A stretch of 64,000 nt of DNA. It comes from Blastococcus sp. URHD0036 (GTDB lineage: Bacteria; Actinomycetota; Actinomycetes; Mycobacteriales; Geodermatophilaceae). The stretch covers positions 310,001 to 374,000 of the forward strand of contig NZ_JNIK01000013.1 in assembly GCF_000701365.1 (NCBI RefSeq), in the 5' to 3' direction. The notes beneath the pieces are model-generated. The model searched no databases. It was given only the letters and a program-made list of their open reading frames with translations, and had not been told where the DNA came from. The position numbers were made by a program, and so were the translations under genes. Of this stretch, positions 1 to 8,283 are shown in pieces (the stretch's first letter is position 1; each line of letters begins with the position of its first letter).

Positions 1-581
1 GGGGTCCGCGTCGGGTACCAGCCGGGGTAGACGGTGGCGAAGGTGACGACGCCGGCGAGGCCGGTGACCTGGGTGCCGCGCAGGAACGCGGTGCCCTCGG
101 TCGTCGCCGACTGCGGGTCGCCGTACTCGTCGGTGCCGCCCGGGTCGCCACCCTCCCCCGGCGAGGCTCCGGCGAAGCCGGAGTAGATCCCGCCCGCGTC
201 GCACTGCCACAGGTCGACGACGGCGTCCGGCACCGGCGCGCAGTCGGGCAGCCGGACCACCCGGAAGGCCAGGTCCAGCGGAGTGCCGGGCCGGCCGTCG
301 CGGATGTCGCTGCGCACCGCGTGCGCGTCGAACCACGTCGGCCCGGCGATCGTGTCGGGCGTCAGCACGCAGGGCGTGGTGCCGTCCAGCAGGCCGACGG
401 CGGTCGGCAGCGGCGGCGGCGCAGGGGTCGACGGGGCGGCGGCGGACGACGACGCGCTGGCGGTCGGGGCGGTGGCCTGCGGCTTCTCGCCGGTGCACGC
501 GTCGAGCACCGCGGCGAGGGTCAGCAGCCCGCCGGCGCCCAGCAGCCGCCGCCGTCCGAACCCGCTGCCCCCGTCGTCCAC
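1..581 (-). CDS. Secreted intradiol ring-cleavage dioxygenase-like protein (C-terminus beyond window)
   Basis: The visible 193 residues start at a GTG (581) and open with a twin-arginine type lipoprotein signal: RRR at residues 10-12, then LLGAGGLLTLAAVLDAC, so export by Tat with lipidation at the Cys is likely. A Ser/Ala/Pro-rich linker follows. The mature part (DGTTPCVLTPDTIAGPTW, then VPDAVVDLWQCDAGGIYSGF) is the N-terminal half of the protocatechuate 3,4-dioxygenase/intradiol dioxygenase core. The Tyr and His iron ligands would lie further on and are cut off by the left window edge, so catalysis cannot be judged. Exported members of this family are common in actinobacteria with no fixed substrate. 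The gene is divergent from the beta-propeller lipoprotein, with 108 bases between. Confidence 0.8.
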   Translation of the reverse strand, partial: MDDGGSGFGRRRLLGAGGLLTLAAVLDACTGEKPQATAPTASASSSAAAPSTPAPPPLPTAVGLLDGTTPCVLTPDTIAGPTWFDAHAVRSDIRDGRPGTPLDLAFRVVRLPDCAPVPDAVVDLWQCDAGGIYSGFAGASPGEGGDPGGTDEYGDPQSATTEGTAFLRGTQVTGLAGVVTFATVYPGWYPTRT

Positions 582-689
582 GGCGGGCGACGCTAGTCCC
601 GGCGCGCCGCGCCCGCCCGCGGTTCCCCTCGGCGCGCGGACGTGTGAGGGTGTCCGGCGGCGCACGGGGCGCCACGGAGGCGAGGGCTC

Positions 690-1907
690 GTGAGGATCCG
701 GAACGCGGCGACGGCGGCCCTGGGTGTGCTGCTGATGGTGGCCGGTTGCTCGTCCGACGACGGCGGCAGCGACGCTGCGGAGGAGACGCACGCGCACGGC
801 CACTCGTCGTCGTCGCCGGCCATGAGCACGCCGCCGCCCACGACCGCCGCGCCGACCCCGGTGATCGCCGACCAGCTCCCGGGCATGCCGCCGGTGCTGG
901 ACGCCGGCAACGTCTACTCCGAGACCGGCCCCGACGACCTCAGCGAGGCCGCCCGCGCCGCCCGGCCGATGGTCTACGTGCCGCACAACAGCGGCGAGGT
1001 GTGGGAGATCGACCCGGCCACCTTCCAGGTGGTCGCGAAGTTCCCCGCCGGCCTGGAGGTGCAGCACGTCGTCCCGTCGTGGGACATGCGCACGCTCTAC
1101 GCCACCGACGACATCGGGAACACGATCACCCCGATCGACCCGGTGACCGGCCAGAACGGCCCCCGGATCCCGGTCGACGACCCGTACAACATGTACTTCA
1201 CCCCGGACGGCGCGGCCGCGATCTCGGTGGCCGAGGCCCGCAGGTCGCTGGTGTTCTACGACCCGCACACCTGGGTGGAGCAGAGCCGGCTGCAGATCCC
1301 CGAGTGCGCCGGCATCGACCACGCCGACTTCACCCCGGACGGGCGGACCGCGGTCTTCACCTGCGAGTTCGCCGGGCGGGTCGCCGTCGTCGACGTCCCG
1401 TCGCGGACCGTGCTGCGGCTGATCGACATGCCGGTGATGAACACGCACATGGGCCCGCAGGACATCAAGCTCTCCCCCGACGGCAGCCGGTTCTACATCG
1501 CCGACTCCGACCAGGGCTCGCTGTGGGTGCTCGACGGCGCCGCGACCCAGGTGATCGGGGAGATCCCGACCGCACCCGGCACGCACGGCATCTACCCGAG
1601 CCGCGACGCCACGCAGCTGTACGTGACCAACCGGCACAGCGGCTCGATCTCGGTCCTCGACGCGAACACCGGTGCGCCGATCGCCACCTGGACCATCCCG
1701 GGCTCCGCCAGCCCCGACATGGGCGGCGTGACCGCCGACGGGACCCAGCTGTGGCTGTCGGGCCGGTACGACAACGAGGTCTACGTGATCTCGACGGCCG
1801 ACGGCTCGCTGCTCGCGCGCATCCCGACCGCGGGCAAGCCGCACGGGCTGTGCGTCTGGCCGCAGCCCGGTCGGTACTCGCTGGGGCACACCGGCGTCAC
1901 GCGCTGA
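690..1907 (+). CDS. YVTN-type beta-propeller lipoprotein with His-rich N-terminus
   Basis: A 405-residue protein. The N-terminal signal ends in a lipobox (LLMVAGC, Cys at about residue 20), so it should be anchored outside the membrane. After it comes a Ser/Pro/Thr linker containing a THAHGH cluster that could bind metal (inference). From about residue 90 onward there are repeated units of the type PDGxxxxV...VxDxxT (FTPDGAAAI, FTPDGRTAV, LSPDGSRFY, VTADGTQLW), the pattern of seven-bladed YVTN/NHL propellers. The GTG start at 690 has GGAGGCGAGG upstream. No catalytic motif is visible; such propellers usually bind a partner. It sits divergently from the secreted dioxygenase-like gene and is followed by a strong terminator. 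Confidence 0.85.
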   Translation: MRIRNAATAALGVLLMVAGCSSDDGGSDAAEETHAHGHSSSSPAMSTPPPTTAAPTPVIADQLPGMPPVLDAGNVYSETGPDDLSEAARAARPMVYVPHNSGEVWEIDPATFQVVAKFPAGLEVQHVVPSWDMRTLYATDDIGNTITPIDPVTGQNGPRIPVDDPYNMYFTPDGAAAISVAEARRSLVFYDPHTWVEQSRLQIPECAGIDHADFTPDGRTAVFTCEFAGRVAVVDVPSRTVLRLIDMPVMNTHMGPQDIKLSPDGSRFYIADSDQGSLWVLDGAATQVIGEIPTAPGTHGIYPSRDATQLYVTNRHSGSISVLDANTGAPIATWTIPGSASPDMGGVTADGTQLWLSGRYDNEVYVISTADGSLLARIPTAGKPHGLCVWPQPGRYSLGHTGVTR

Positions 1908-1945
1908 CACCACGGGCGCGGGGCGCATCCCCCGCGCCCGTGGTG
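1908..1945 (+). terminator. Perfect hairpin directly after the propeller gene
   Basis: A 16-bp perfect stem (CACCACGGGCGCGGGG at 1908-1923 pairs with 1930-1945) around a 6-base loop begins at the base after the stop codon. There is no T-tract, which is usual for strong hairpin terminators in high-GC actinobacteria. It separates the lipoprotein from the next gene 10 bases downstream. Confidence 0.8.
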
Positions 1946-1955
1946 GACTGCGCAC

Positions 1956-2948
1956 GTGGCACTCGCCGATCGACTGGACCGGCTGCAGCGCCGCCATCCG
2001 GTGGCCGGCTTCCCGATCGCCGTCGTCTACAAGTACGTCGACGACTCCGGCCCGTACCTGGCCGCGCTGATCACCTACTACGCGTTCGTCTCGCTGTTCC
2101 CGCTGCTGCTCCTGGCGACGACGATCCTGAGCTCCGTCCTCGCCGGGAACCCGGACCTGCAGGAGCGGCTGATCGACTCGGCGCTGAGCCAGTTCCCGGT
2201 GGTGGGTGAGCAGCTGGGCGAACCCCGCGGGCTCAGCGGCGGCACGCTCGGCGTCGTCATCGGGGTCCTCGGCGCCCTCTACGGCGGGCTCGGCGTCGCG
2301 CAGGCGGTGCAGCACGCCATGAACACCGCCTGGGCGGTGCCGCGGAACAACCGGCCCAACCCGTTCCTGGCCCGCGGCCGCAGCCTGCTGCTGCTGGCCA
2401 CCGCCGGGCTGGCCGTGATCGGGACGACGGCGCTGTCGACGCTGGGCGCGGGCGGTGCCGGCTCGCTCGGGGTGCTGCTGCGGGTGCTGGCGCTGGTGGC
2501 GTCGATCGTGGTCAACGCGGTCGTGTTCGTGTTCGCCTTCCGGCTGGCCGCCGCCCGGCACCTCACCGTCCGCCAGGTGCTCCCGGGGGCGCTGGCCGCG
2601 GCGGTTCTCTGGCAGCTGCTGCAGACGTTCGGGGTGGCGTACGTCGGCCGGGTCATGGACAGCGCCAGCGCCATCAACGGCGTCTTCGCTCTGGTGTTGG
2701 GGATGCTCGCGTTCCTCTACCTGTCGGCGGTGGCCTTCGTGCTCTGCGTCGAGATCAACGTGGTCCGGGTGGACCGGCTGTGGCCGCGGGCCCTGCTCAC
2801 CCCGTTCACCGACGCGGTCGACCTGACCCCCGGGGACCGCCGCAGCTACACGGGCTCGGCCAAGGCGGAGCGGCAGAAGGGGTTCGAGACCGTGCACGTG
2901 ACGTTCGACCAGCCGGACCGGAACGGCTCGGCTCCGCGGGACGGGTGA
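1956..2948 (+). CDS. YihY/BrkB family inner-membrane protein
   Basis: A 330-residue integral membrane protein with about six hydrophobic segments (for example ALITYYAFVSLFPLLLLATT near residue 30, and later segments at about 90, 145, 180, 215 and 250) and a polar C-terminal tail. The YYAFVSLFPL segment and the segment GVFALVLGMLAFLYLSAV are typical of the YihY/BrkB (formerly 'ribonuclease BN') family. Family function is unsettled; a transport or envelope role is likely and nuclease activity is not. The GTG start at 1956 has only a weak purine stretch upstream, so the start is moderately certain. Confidence 0.85.
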   Translation: MALADRLDRLQRRHPVAGFPIAVVYKYVDDSGPYLAALITYYAFVSLFPLLLLATTILSSVLAGNPDLQERLIDSALSQFPVVGEQLGEPRGLSGGTLGVVIGVLGALYGGLGVAQAVQHAMNTAWAVPRNNRPNPFLARGRSLLLLATAGLAVIGTTALSTLGAGGAGSLGVLLRVLALVASIVVNAVVFVFAFRLAAARHLTVRQVLPGALAAAVLWQLLQTFGVAYVGRVMDSASAINGVFALVLGMLAFLYLSAVAFVLCVEINVVRVDRLWPRALLTPFTDAVDLTPGDRRSYTGSAKAERQKGFETVHVTFDQPDRNGSAPRDG

Positions 2949-3057
2949 CGCCCAGCCGGTCACTGTGCGTGACGACTGACCGGCTCCGGCCGGGCTCGGA
3001 TCGGACGCGCGACGGAGGGATGGCGGCAGTGTCGGAGGGAGGGGTCACCCTCTTCCC

Positions 3058-3273
3058 ATGATGTACCGGGCAGCAGCGGCCCTGGCCAGCGACGACACCG
3101 TGCTCGCGACGGAGCAACTGCAGGAGCAGTTGCAGCTGATCGCGATGGCCGGGGGGCGAGTACCCGACTGGAGCACCCTCGCCGTCGACGGGCCGACGCC
3201 CGGTCCGGAGTGGCGCGGCCAGGCGTGGTTCGAGTTCACCGCGACCGTCGAGGGCACCCCCGCGCCCCACTGA
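3058..3273 (+). CDS. Small hypothetical protein (71 aa)
   Basis: Not recognised. It begins at tandem ATG codons (3058, 3061) after a clear GGAGGGAGGGG ribosome site. The N-terminal third is helical and Gln/Leu-rich (LATEQLQEQLQLIAMAGG); the rest (VPDWSTLAVDGPTPGPEWRGQAWFEFTATV) looks like a short beta structure. It has no signal peptide or membrane segment. It ends 7 bases before the convergent stop of the neighbouring membrane-protein gene. The ribosome site and codon pattern support a real gene. Confidence 0.6.
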   Translation: MMYRAAAALASDDTVLATEQLQEQLQLIAMAGGRVPDWSTLAVDGPTPGPEWRGQAWFEFTATVEGTPAPH

Positions 3274-3280
3274 GGGTGGC

Positions 3281-3829
3281 TCAGGCGGGTGGCCCAGGAG
3301 GCAGCGGACGGGCCGGCCGAGGTAGGGCCGTCGAGATCGTCTTCCGCCCCTGGACCAGCAGGAGGATCGCCTCGACCGACCCCGAGAAGAGCAGCCACAC
3401 ACTCAGTGCAGCGACCACCGTGAGCGACCAGGCCTCGTCCGCGGTGGTGGCGGCGAGGATCCACACGTAGACCCCCAGCGACACCGTCGAGCCGAGCCAG
3501 AACTGCTGCGCGTCGAAGCGGTCCGCATCGTCCGTGTGACGCTCGTAGACCGCCGCGTGGAGAATCAGGCCGGCGACTCCCGCGCCGCCCATGACCCAGT
3601 ACCCGACGCGCCAGGGATGACCGGGCATCAGGGCGACCATGGCCGCCAGGAAGGGCACCAGCAGCTTCAGGAGGGCAGTGCCCGCGGCCGCCAGCTTCAG
3701 CGGCGACCGGACCCGAGGATCACCGGAGATCAGGCTGCTGCTGATCGACAGGGTCGCGACCAGCACGACGAAGGCCGTGACCGAGACCTGGGCTGTGGCG
3801 GCGAAGAACGTCTCCCACGGCCAGTCCAT
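3281..3829 (-). CDS. Hypothetical four-helix membrane protein
   Basis: A 182-residue protein with four predicted membrane segments: residues about 10-33 (AQVSVTAFVVLVATLSISSSL), 46-67, 75-95 and 115-160 (VSLGVYVWILAATTADEAW then LTVVAALSVWLLFSGSVEAILLLV), and a short polar C-terminus rich in Pro. No known domain is recognised. It lies downstream of the tad genes on the same strand after a 63-base gap, so it may be co-transcribed, but it does not resemble a Tad component. Confidence 0.65.
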   Translation of the reverse strand: MDWPWETFFAATAQVSVTAFVVLVATLSISSSLISGDPRVRSPLKLAAAGTALLKLLVPFLAAMVALMPGHPWRVGYWVMGGAGVAGLILHAAVYERHTDDADRFDAQQFWLGSTVSLGVYVWILAATTADEAWSLTVVAALSVWLLFSGSVEAILLLVQGRKTISTALPRPARPLPPGPPA

Positions 3830-3892
3830 CCCGCCACCCTGTCACTCCTCCCGCCGCCGGTGCCGCGTTCCTCTCCCGCCGAGGAGTGGACC

Positions 3893-4360
3893 TCAGGCGT
3901 CGACGTAGCGGTCCCGCTGGACGACGAACTGGCCGGTCGCGGTGTTGGCGTCGATGAACTCCGGCAGCAGCGGGATCCGCACGGTGACCGTCACGCAGAC
4001 GCTGAACTCCTCCCCCGGCGTCAGCGTCGGGGTGTAGCTGCCGGCCGCGTCGCAGCCCGACCCCGCCGGCGCGAACTCCAGGCGCACGTCCGTGGCCTCC
4101 ACCGACTGGTCGCCCACCGCCAGTTCCACCGCCCGCTCCGCCCGCGCCATCCCGGTCGCGACGTCCGGTGCGGTGCCCAGCGCCCGGCCGGCCTCGCGTG
4201 CGGCCGCGGTCGCCGCGAACACCCCGCGCTGCACCGACGAGAACCCGGCCACCAGGTAGACCAGCGGCACGAACACGACCAGCGCGACGAATACGAACTC
4301 CACCAGCGACGAGCCGCGCTCCCCGTCCGGACCCCGCAGGCGCCCGAGGACCCACCTCAT
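3893..4360 (-). CDS. TadE-like minor pilin protein (second copy)
   Basis: A 155-residue protein with the TadE architecture: a short basic leader, GERGSSLVEFVFVAL with the Gly-Ser prepilin-type cleavage site and Glu at +5, one membrane helix (VFVALVVFVPLVYLVAGF), then a mostly beta extracellular domain containing Cys residues. The ATG at 4358-4360 overlaps the stop of the preceding TadE gene (ATGA), so translation is coupled. In Tad systems such proteins are pseudopilins needed for Flp pilus assembly. The C-terminus ends in a basic VVQRDRYVDA. It is the last recognised gene of the tad operon. Confidence 0.82.
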   Translation of the reverse strand: MRWVLGRLRGPDGERGSSLVEFVFVALVVFVPLVYLVAGFSSVQRGVFAATAAAREAGRALGTAPDVATGMARAERAVELAVGDQSVEATDVRLEFAPAGSGCDAAGSYTPTLTPGEEFSVCVTVTVRIPLLPEFIDANTATGQFVVQRDRYVDA

Positions 4361-4767
4361 GCGCCCTCCCGGACGGCACGACCGGTGACGTCGACGGGCA
4401 GCAGGTCCCCGAGGCCCGCCAGCAGCGTCGGGACCGCACCCGTGCAGCGCACGACCACGAGCGTCAGGCCGGTGTCGTCGAGCTCCTCCGTCGAGGTGCA
4501 CGTGAGACCCGCCGCCGTCCCCTCGGTGGTCGCCGCGGCCACGATCTCGGAGGTCCGTGCAGCGCCGTCGGCCACCGGCACGTCGGCGTTGGCCGCGTAC
4601 CGCGCCCCCTCCTGCGCGCTGGCGGTCACCACGTTGCGCACGTGCACGTAGACCGCCACCTGCAGCACAGCGAGCATCAGCACCACGATCAGCACCGAGA
4701 CCAGCACGAACTCGACGACGGCGCTCCCGCGCTCGCCGTCGTCCCCCACGAGCTGCGGGTCAGCCAC
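4357..4767 (-). CDS. TadE-like minor pilin protein (first copy)
   Basis: A 136-residue protein: short leader, GERGSAVVEFVLVSVL with the prepilin-peptidase motif (Gly then Glu at +5), a membrane helix, and a small extracellular domain with Cys pairs. It starts at a GTG (4765-4767) that overlaps the end of the small pilin gene by 8 bases. Membership of the TadE/TadG pseudopilin family rests on the signal and helix; the rest of the sequence is poorly conserved in this family. Confidence 0.82.
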   Translation of the reverse strand: MADPQLVGDDGERGSAVVEFVLVSVLIVVLMLAVLQVAVYVHVRNVVTASAQEGARYAANADVPVADGAARTSEIVAAATTEGTAAGLTCTSTEELDDTGLTLVVVRCTGAVPTLLAGLGDLLPVDVTGRAVREGA

Positions 4768-4966
4768 CGCTCGTGACGGAGTCCAGGGCGTTCTGCACCG
4801 CGTTCACGATCGCCTCGCGGAACGGGACGAGGATGGCGAGCACCAGCGCCGCCGTCATCACGGTGATCATCACCCAGCCGGGGACGTCGCCGCGCTCGGG
4901 ATCCTCCCCGCGCAGACGGGCGGCCAGCGCCGCGAGCGCGGCCAGGAACAGGGTCATGAGACGCAC
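4760..4966 (-). CDS. Small Flp-type pilin candidate (68 aa)
   Basis: A 68-residue protein with one hydrophobic helix (VPGWVMITVMTAALVLAILVPF, residues about 32-53) preceded by GEDPERGD. Position and size, between tadC and tadE, fit the major Flp pilin. It lacks the Glu at +5 after the putative Gly cleavage site (GDVPGW), unlike the two TadE proteins beside it, so processing may differ or the site may not be used. The start chosen is GTG 4966 because GAGGAGG lies 6 bases upstream; an ATG at 4957 is too far from it. Confidence 0.65.
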   Translation of the reverse strand: MRLMTLFLAALAALAARLRGEDPERGDVPGWVMITVMTAALVLAILVPFREAIVNAVQNALDSVTSGG

Positions 4967-4994
4967 GTGCGTCCTCCTCGTTCGGTCGCCGCGT

Positions 4995-5927
4995 TCATGA
5001 CGCCAGCGAGACGATGCTGATCAATCCGGGGAAGAGAGCGAAGAGAACCGTCACCGGGAGCACCAGGAAGACGACCGGGACCATCATCGCGATCTCCTTG
5101 CGGCCGCCGGCCTCGAGCAGCCGCCGCTTGCCGGCCTCGCGGACGTCGGCGGCCTGCGCCCGCAGCACCTCGGCCAGCGGCGTGCCGCGCTCGATGGCGA
5201 CCAGGAGGCCGTCGACGAACCGGGCGAGCGGGTCCAGCGAGGTGCGGTCGGCGACCTGCTGGAGCGCCTCGGTGAGCGGCACCCCGGCGCGGGCCCGTCC
5301 GAGCGCACCGCCCAGTTCACGGGCCAGCTCGCCGCCGGAGAGCCGGGTGACGCGGTCGATGGCGGCGGCCGGCCCCTCTCCCGCCGTCACGGCCAGCGCC
5401 AGCAGCTCCGCGACCACCGGGAACTCGGCCAGCAGCAGCTCCTCGCGGCGCGTCACCTGCCGGGTCAGCCACCAGTCGCGGCCGAGCAGACCGCCGACCG
5501 CCCCGGCCACGCAGAGCAGGCCCACCGACAGCACGTTGAACTCCCCCGCGGCCAGCGTCCCGACGAGCGCGACGCCCGCCGCACCCAGGAGGCCGAGCCC
5601 GCCCCAGACGACCTGCTCGACGCGGAAGTCCTCGACCGTCGTGTCGGAGGCCAGCGCGTCGAGGCGGCGGCGGACCGCGGCCCGGCCGCCGAGCGCGCGG
5701 TCGAGCAGGCGGGCGCCGTCGGTCACCACGGGGCCGAAGACCCGCCGCGCGGCCGTGAGGAGCCCCGGCTCGGTCGCCGTCCCCAGCAACCGGGACGGCG
5801 TCGGCGCGTCCTGCAGGTAGGGCGCGAGCCGGTCGACCAGCCGCACCGAGCGGAACGGCGGCGCGTAGGTGACGACCAGGAGCACCCCGGTCGCCGCGGT
5901 GAGGCCCAGCAGCATCCCGAGGATCAC
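4995..5927 (-). CDS. tadC: TadC: type II/IV secretion inner-membrane platform protein
   Basis: A 310-residue protein with an N-terminal membrane segment, then a cytoplasmic T2SSF (GspF-like) domain from about residue 150 (LLLAEFPVVAELLALAVTAGEGPAAAID, then GVPLTEALQQVADRT), a segment LARFVDGLLVAIERGTPLAEVLRAQA, and a C-terminal pair of helices. It partners with TadB as the platform on which the TadA ATPase acts. The GTG start overlaps the tadB stop (GTGA, 5924-5927). Confidence 0.88.
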   Translation of the reverse strand: MILGMLLGLTAATGVLLVVTYAPPFRSVRLVDRLAPYLQDAPTPSRLLGTATEPGLLTAARRVFGPVVTDGARLLDRALGGRAAVRRRLDALASDTTVEDFRVEQVVWGGLGLLGAAGVALVGTLAAGEFNVLSVGLLCVAGAVGGLLGRDWWLTRQVTRREELLLAEFPVVAELLALAVTAGEGPAAAIDRVTRLSGGELARELGGALGRARAGVPLTEALQQVADRTSLDPLARFVDGLLVAIERGTPLAEVLRAQAADVREAGKRRLLEAGGRKEIAMMVPVVFLVLPVTVLFALFPGLISIVSLAS

Positions 5928-6781
5928 TGCAGCACCCGCACGTCCTGGGGCAGCTGCCCGATCCGCAGCATCAGCCGGTAGGCGACCAGGCACACCGCAC
6001 CGCCGCCGAGCAGCAGCGCCGTGCCGGCCGCCGAGTCGTAGGCGGCGAGCGTCGTGGACTGGGTGGCCAGCAACAGCAGGACCACCCACGGTGCCGCGAC
6101 CGCCAGCCGCGCGGCCTGCACCACCCAGCCCTGCCGGGTCTCGAGCTCGGCTCGGGCGCGGGCGTCCTCGCGGAGAAAGGTCGCCAGCGTGCGGAGCACC
6201 CGCCCGAGGTCACTGCCGCCGACTTCCCGGGCCACGCGCAGCGTCTCCACGATCCGGTCGCCGACCGGGTCGGCCAGGTCGGCCTTGAGGCGGTCCAGGC
6301 ACGCACCGAACCGGCCGCTGCTGCGGTACTCGGCGGCGAACCGCGCGAACGTCGGGCGCAGCACCTCCGGCCCGCGGACCGCCAGCGCGGCCAGCGCCTC
6401 CGGCAGCGACAGCCCGGCGCGGACGGCGGAGGCGAGGTTGTCGACCACCTCGGGCCAGACCTCCCGCAGGTCCGCGCGACGACGGGCCGCCAGGCGGCGC
6501 ACCTGCACCGCGGGCAGCGCGAACCCGAAGACGCCGAACGCCAGGCTCACCGTGACCGTGCCGGTGCTCAGCAGGACGATCACCAGGACGACGAGCCCCA
6601 GACCGACCTGGAGGGCCATCAGCTGCGCACTGTTGATGCCCGTGAGCCCGGCCGCGGCGAGTTGCTGCTGGCGGCGCCCGATGCGACGCGGCCCCGGCCG
6701 TCGCTGCGGTGCCCGCGGACCGCTGCGCCAGACGAGCAGCAGGCCGACGCCGAGCATGAGCCCGAGGAGCGCGCCGGTCAC
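5924..6781 (-). CDS. tadB: TadB: type II/IV secretion inner-membrane platform protein
   Basis: A 285-residue protein: N-terminal membrane segment (ALLGLMLGVGLLLVW), a second hydrophobic pair near residues 55-90, a cytoplasmic T2SSF domain (LREVWPEVVDNLASAVRAG, LPEALAALAVRGPEVLRP), and a C-terminal hydrophobic region. The motif REVGGSDLGRVLRTLATFLREDARARAE is typical of TadB. The GTG start overlaps the tadA stop by 4 bases (GTGA at 6778-6781), so all three core genes are translationally coupled. Confidence 0.88.
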   Translation of the reverse strand: MTGALLGLMLGVGLLLVWRSGPRAPQRRPGPRRIGRRQQQLAAAGLTGINSAQLMALQVGLGLVVLVIVLLSTGTVTVSLAFGVFGFALPAVQVRRLAARRRADLREVWPEVVDNLASAVRAGLSLPEALAALAVRGPEVLRPTFARFAAEYRSSGRFGACLDRLKADLADPVGDRIVETLRVAREVGGSDLGRVLRTLATFLREDARARAELETRQGWVVQAARLAVAAPWVVLLLLATQSTTLAAYDSAAGTALLLGGGAVCLVAYRLMLRIGQLPQDVRVLQ

Positions 6782-8022
6782 CGCTCCCACCTGCCGGAGT
6801 CGTCCAGGAGAGCGGCGAGATCGATGCCCTGCGCGGCGAACCGCTCGGGGTGGGGCGGGTGCCCGCCGGCGCGCACCAGGCGGCCGTCGCGGGAGGTGAA
6901 GACGTCGGCCAGCTCGACCACGCCGTCCTCCGTGCGGCCGGGGACCGCGACGATCTCGCGGACGCGGCGCCGGCCGTCGACGTCCGTGCCGACGTGCACG
7001 ACGAGGTCGACGCTGGCCGCCACCGTGGGGACGACGAAGGCGTGGCCGATGTTCTCGCCGGCCAGGAGCGGGAGGGTGCACATCTTCGTCACGGCCTCGC
7101 GGGCGCTGTTGGCGTGCAGCGTGCACATCCCAGGCAAGCCCGAGTTGAGCGCGATGAGCAGGTCCAGGCACTCCTCCTGGCGCACCTCGCCGACGACGAT
7201 CCGCGAGGGCCGCATCCGCAGCGCCTCCTTGACCAGCCGCCGCAACGGGATCTCGCCGGCGCCCTCGAGGTTGGGCTGGCGGGTCTGCATCGAGACGACG
7301 TCGGGCAGCGGGACGCGGAGCTCGAAGACCTCCTCGGCGGTGATCACCCGCTCCCGGGCCGGGATCGCCGCGCACAGGCAGTTGAGCAGGGTCGTCTTCC
7401 CGGCCTGGGTGCCGCCGGAGACGAGCACGTTGAGACCGGCGGCGACAGCGGCCTCAAGGAACCGCGCCGCGTGCGCCGTCAGGGTGCCGAGCTGGACCAG
7501 CTCGTCGAGGGAGTGCGCCTGCAGCACGAACTTGCGGATGTTGACCGCCATGTGCCGCCGGGTGATGTCCGGGATGACGACGTGCAGCCGGGAGCCGTCG
7601 GGGAGCATCGCGTCGACGAACGGCGTCGACATGTCCAGCCGCCGGCCGGAGGTGCGCAGCATCCGCTCGACCAGGTCGGCCAGCTCGCCGGCGCCGAGGA
7701 TCGTCGTCGTCAGCTCGCTGCGCCCCCGCCGTGCGACGAACACGCGCCCGGGCTCGTTGACCCAGACCTCCTCGATCTCCGGGTCGTCGAGGTAGCGCTG
7801 CAGCGGACCGAACCCGGCCACCCGGTCCAACACGTCGCGGACGATCGACTCCGGGTCGCCGATGGGTGGCAGCGTCGAGGTCAGCGACCGCTCGGAGTAG
7901 TCGGCGACGACGTCGCGGACGAGCGACCGGACGGGCACCGGGTCCACCAGCGGGTCCAGCCCACGACGACGGATGAGCTCCCGCACCTCGCCGTCGACGA
8001 CCTCGAGCGCGCTGGCCGCCAT
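6778..8022 (-). CDS. tadA: TadA/CpaF: pilus assembly and secretion ATPase
   Basis: A 414-residue hexameric ATPase that powers Flp pilus assembly at the cytoplasmic face of the membrane. Residues 1-60 form the N-terminal helical region; the VirB11-like core carries Walker A GGTQAGKT at 203-210, the Asp/Glu-box region RPSRIVVGEVR near residue 280, and a His box (GMCTLHANSAREA). Length is normal for CpaF. The ATG at 8022 was chosen because it is followed by a standard CpaF N-terminus and lies after a GGGTGAGGG stretch. It heads the operon tadA-tadB-tadC-pilin-tadE-tadE. Confidence 0.92.
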   Translation of the reverse strand: MAASALEVVDGEVRELIRRRGLDPLVDPVPVRSLVRDVVADYSERSLTSTLPPIGDPESIVRDVLDRVAGFGPLQRYLDDPEIEEVWVNEPGRVFVARRGRSELTTTILGAGELADLVERMLRTSGRRLDMSTPFVDAMLPDGSRLHVVIPDITRRHMAVNIRKFVLQAHSLDELVQLGTLTAHAARFLEAAVAAGLNVLVSGGTQAGKTTLLNCLCAAIPARERVITAEEVFELRVPLPDVVSMQTRQPNLEGAGEIPLRRLVKEALRMRPSRIVVGEVRQEECLDLLIALNSGLPGMCTLHANSAREAVTKMCTLPLLAGENIGHAFVVPTVAASVDLVVHVGTDVDGRRRVREIVAVPGRTEDGVVELADVFTSRDGRLVRAGGHPPHPERFAAQGIDLAALLDDSGRWER

Positions 8023-8076
8023 CGGCACACCCTCACCCCCGCGTCGCCCGGTTCCCAGATCGCGGGGACTGTAGGA

Positions 8077-8090
8077 GAACCGGCCGGTTC
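8077..8090. promoter_or_regulatory. Perfect 14-bp palindrome next to the putative tadA -10
   Basis: GAACCGGCCGGTTC sits where the -35/-10 spacer of tadA would be if TACAGT (8073-8068, minus) is its -10. It could be an operator for tad expression. There is no good -35 hexamer at the expected distance, so the promoter call is weak. Confidence 0.35.
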
Positions 8091-8207
8091 CGTGCGCCGT
8101 GCGGCAGGCGTCCTGTGGACAGCTCACGCTCACGGGGCGTCGCGGACCACCGGAACGGGTGACACCCGCCGGGGGGCAGGCGAAGGGGCGGGGTGAGGGG
8201 GTCGGGC

Positions 8208-8250
8208 GCGCTCGTGCTCTGCCCAGCCCCCGTGGGCAGAGCACGAGCGC
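8208..8250. repeat. 18-bp perfect inverted repeat (hairpin)
   Basis: Arms 8208-8225 and 8233-8250 are perfectly complementary (GCGCTCGTGCTCTGCCCA on the left) around the loop GCCCCCG. It has terminator strength, but it lies in a divergent spacer where no transcript is expected to end. Confidence 0.75.
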
Positions 8251-8253
8251 CCG

Positions 8254-8283
8254 CACCCTGGCCTCGTCGACGAGGCCAGGGTG
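8254..8283. repeat. 30-bp perfect palindrome without loop
   Basis: A perfect dyad centred on GTCGAC (8266-8271), beginning CACCCTGGCC, only 3 bases after the preceding hairpin. It could be a cruciform, a protein-binding site or a terminator for an unseen short transcript. Confidence 0.75.
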
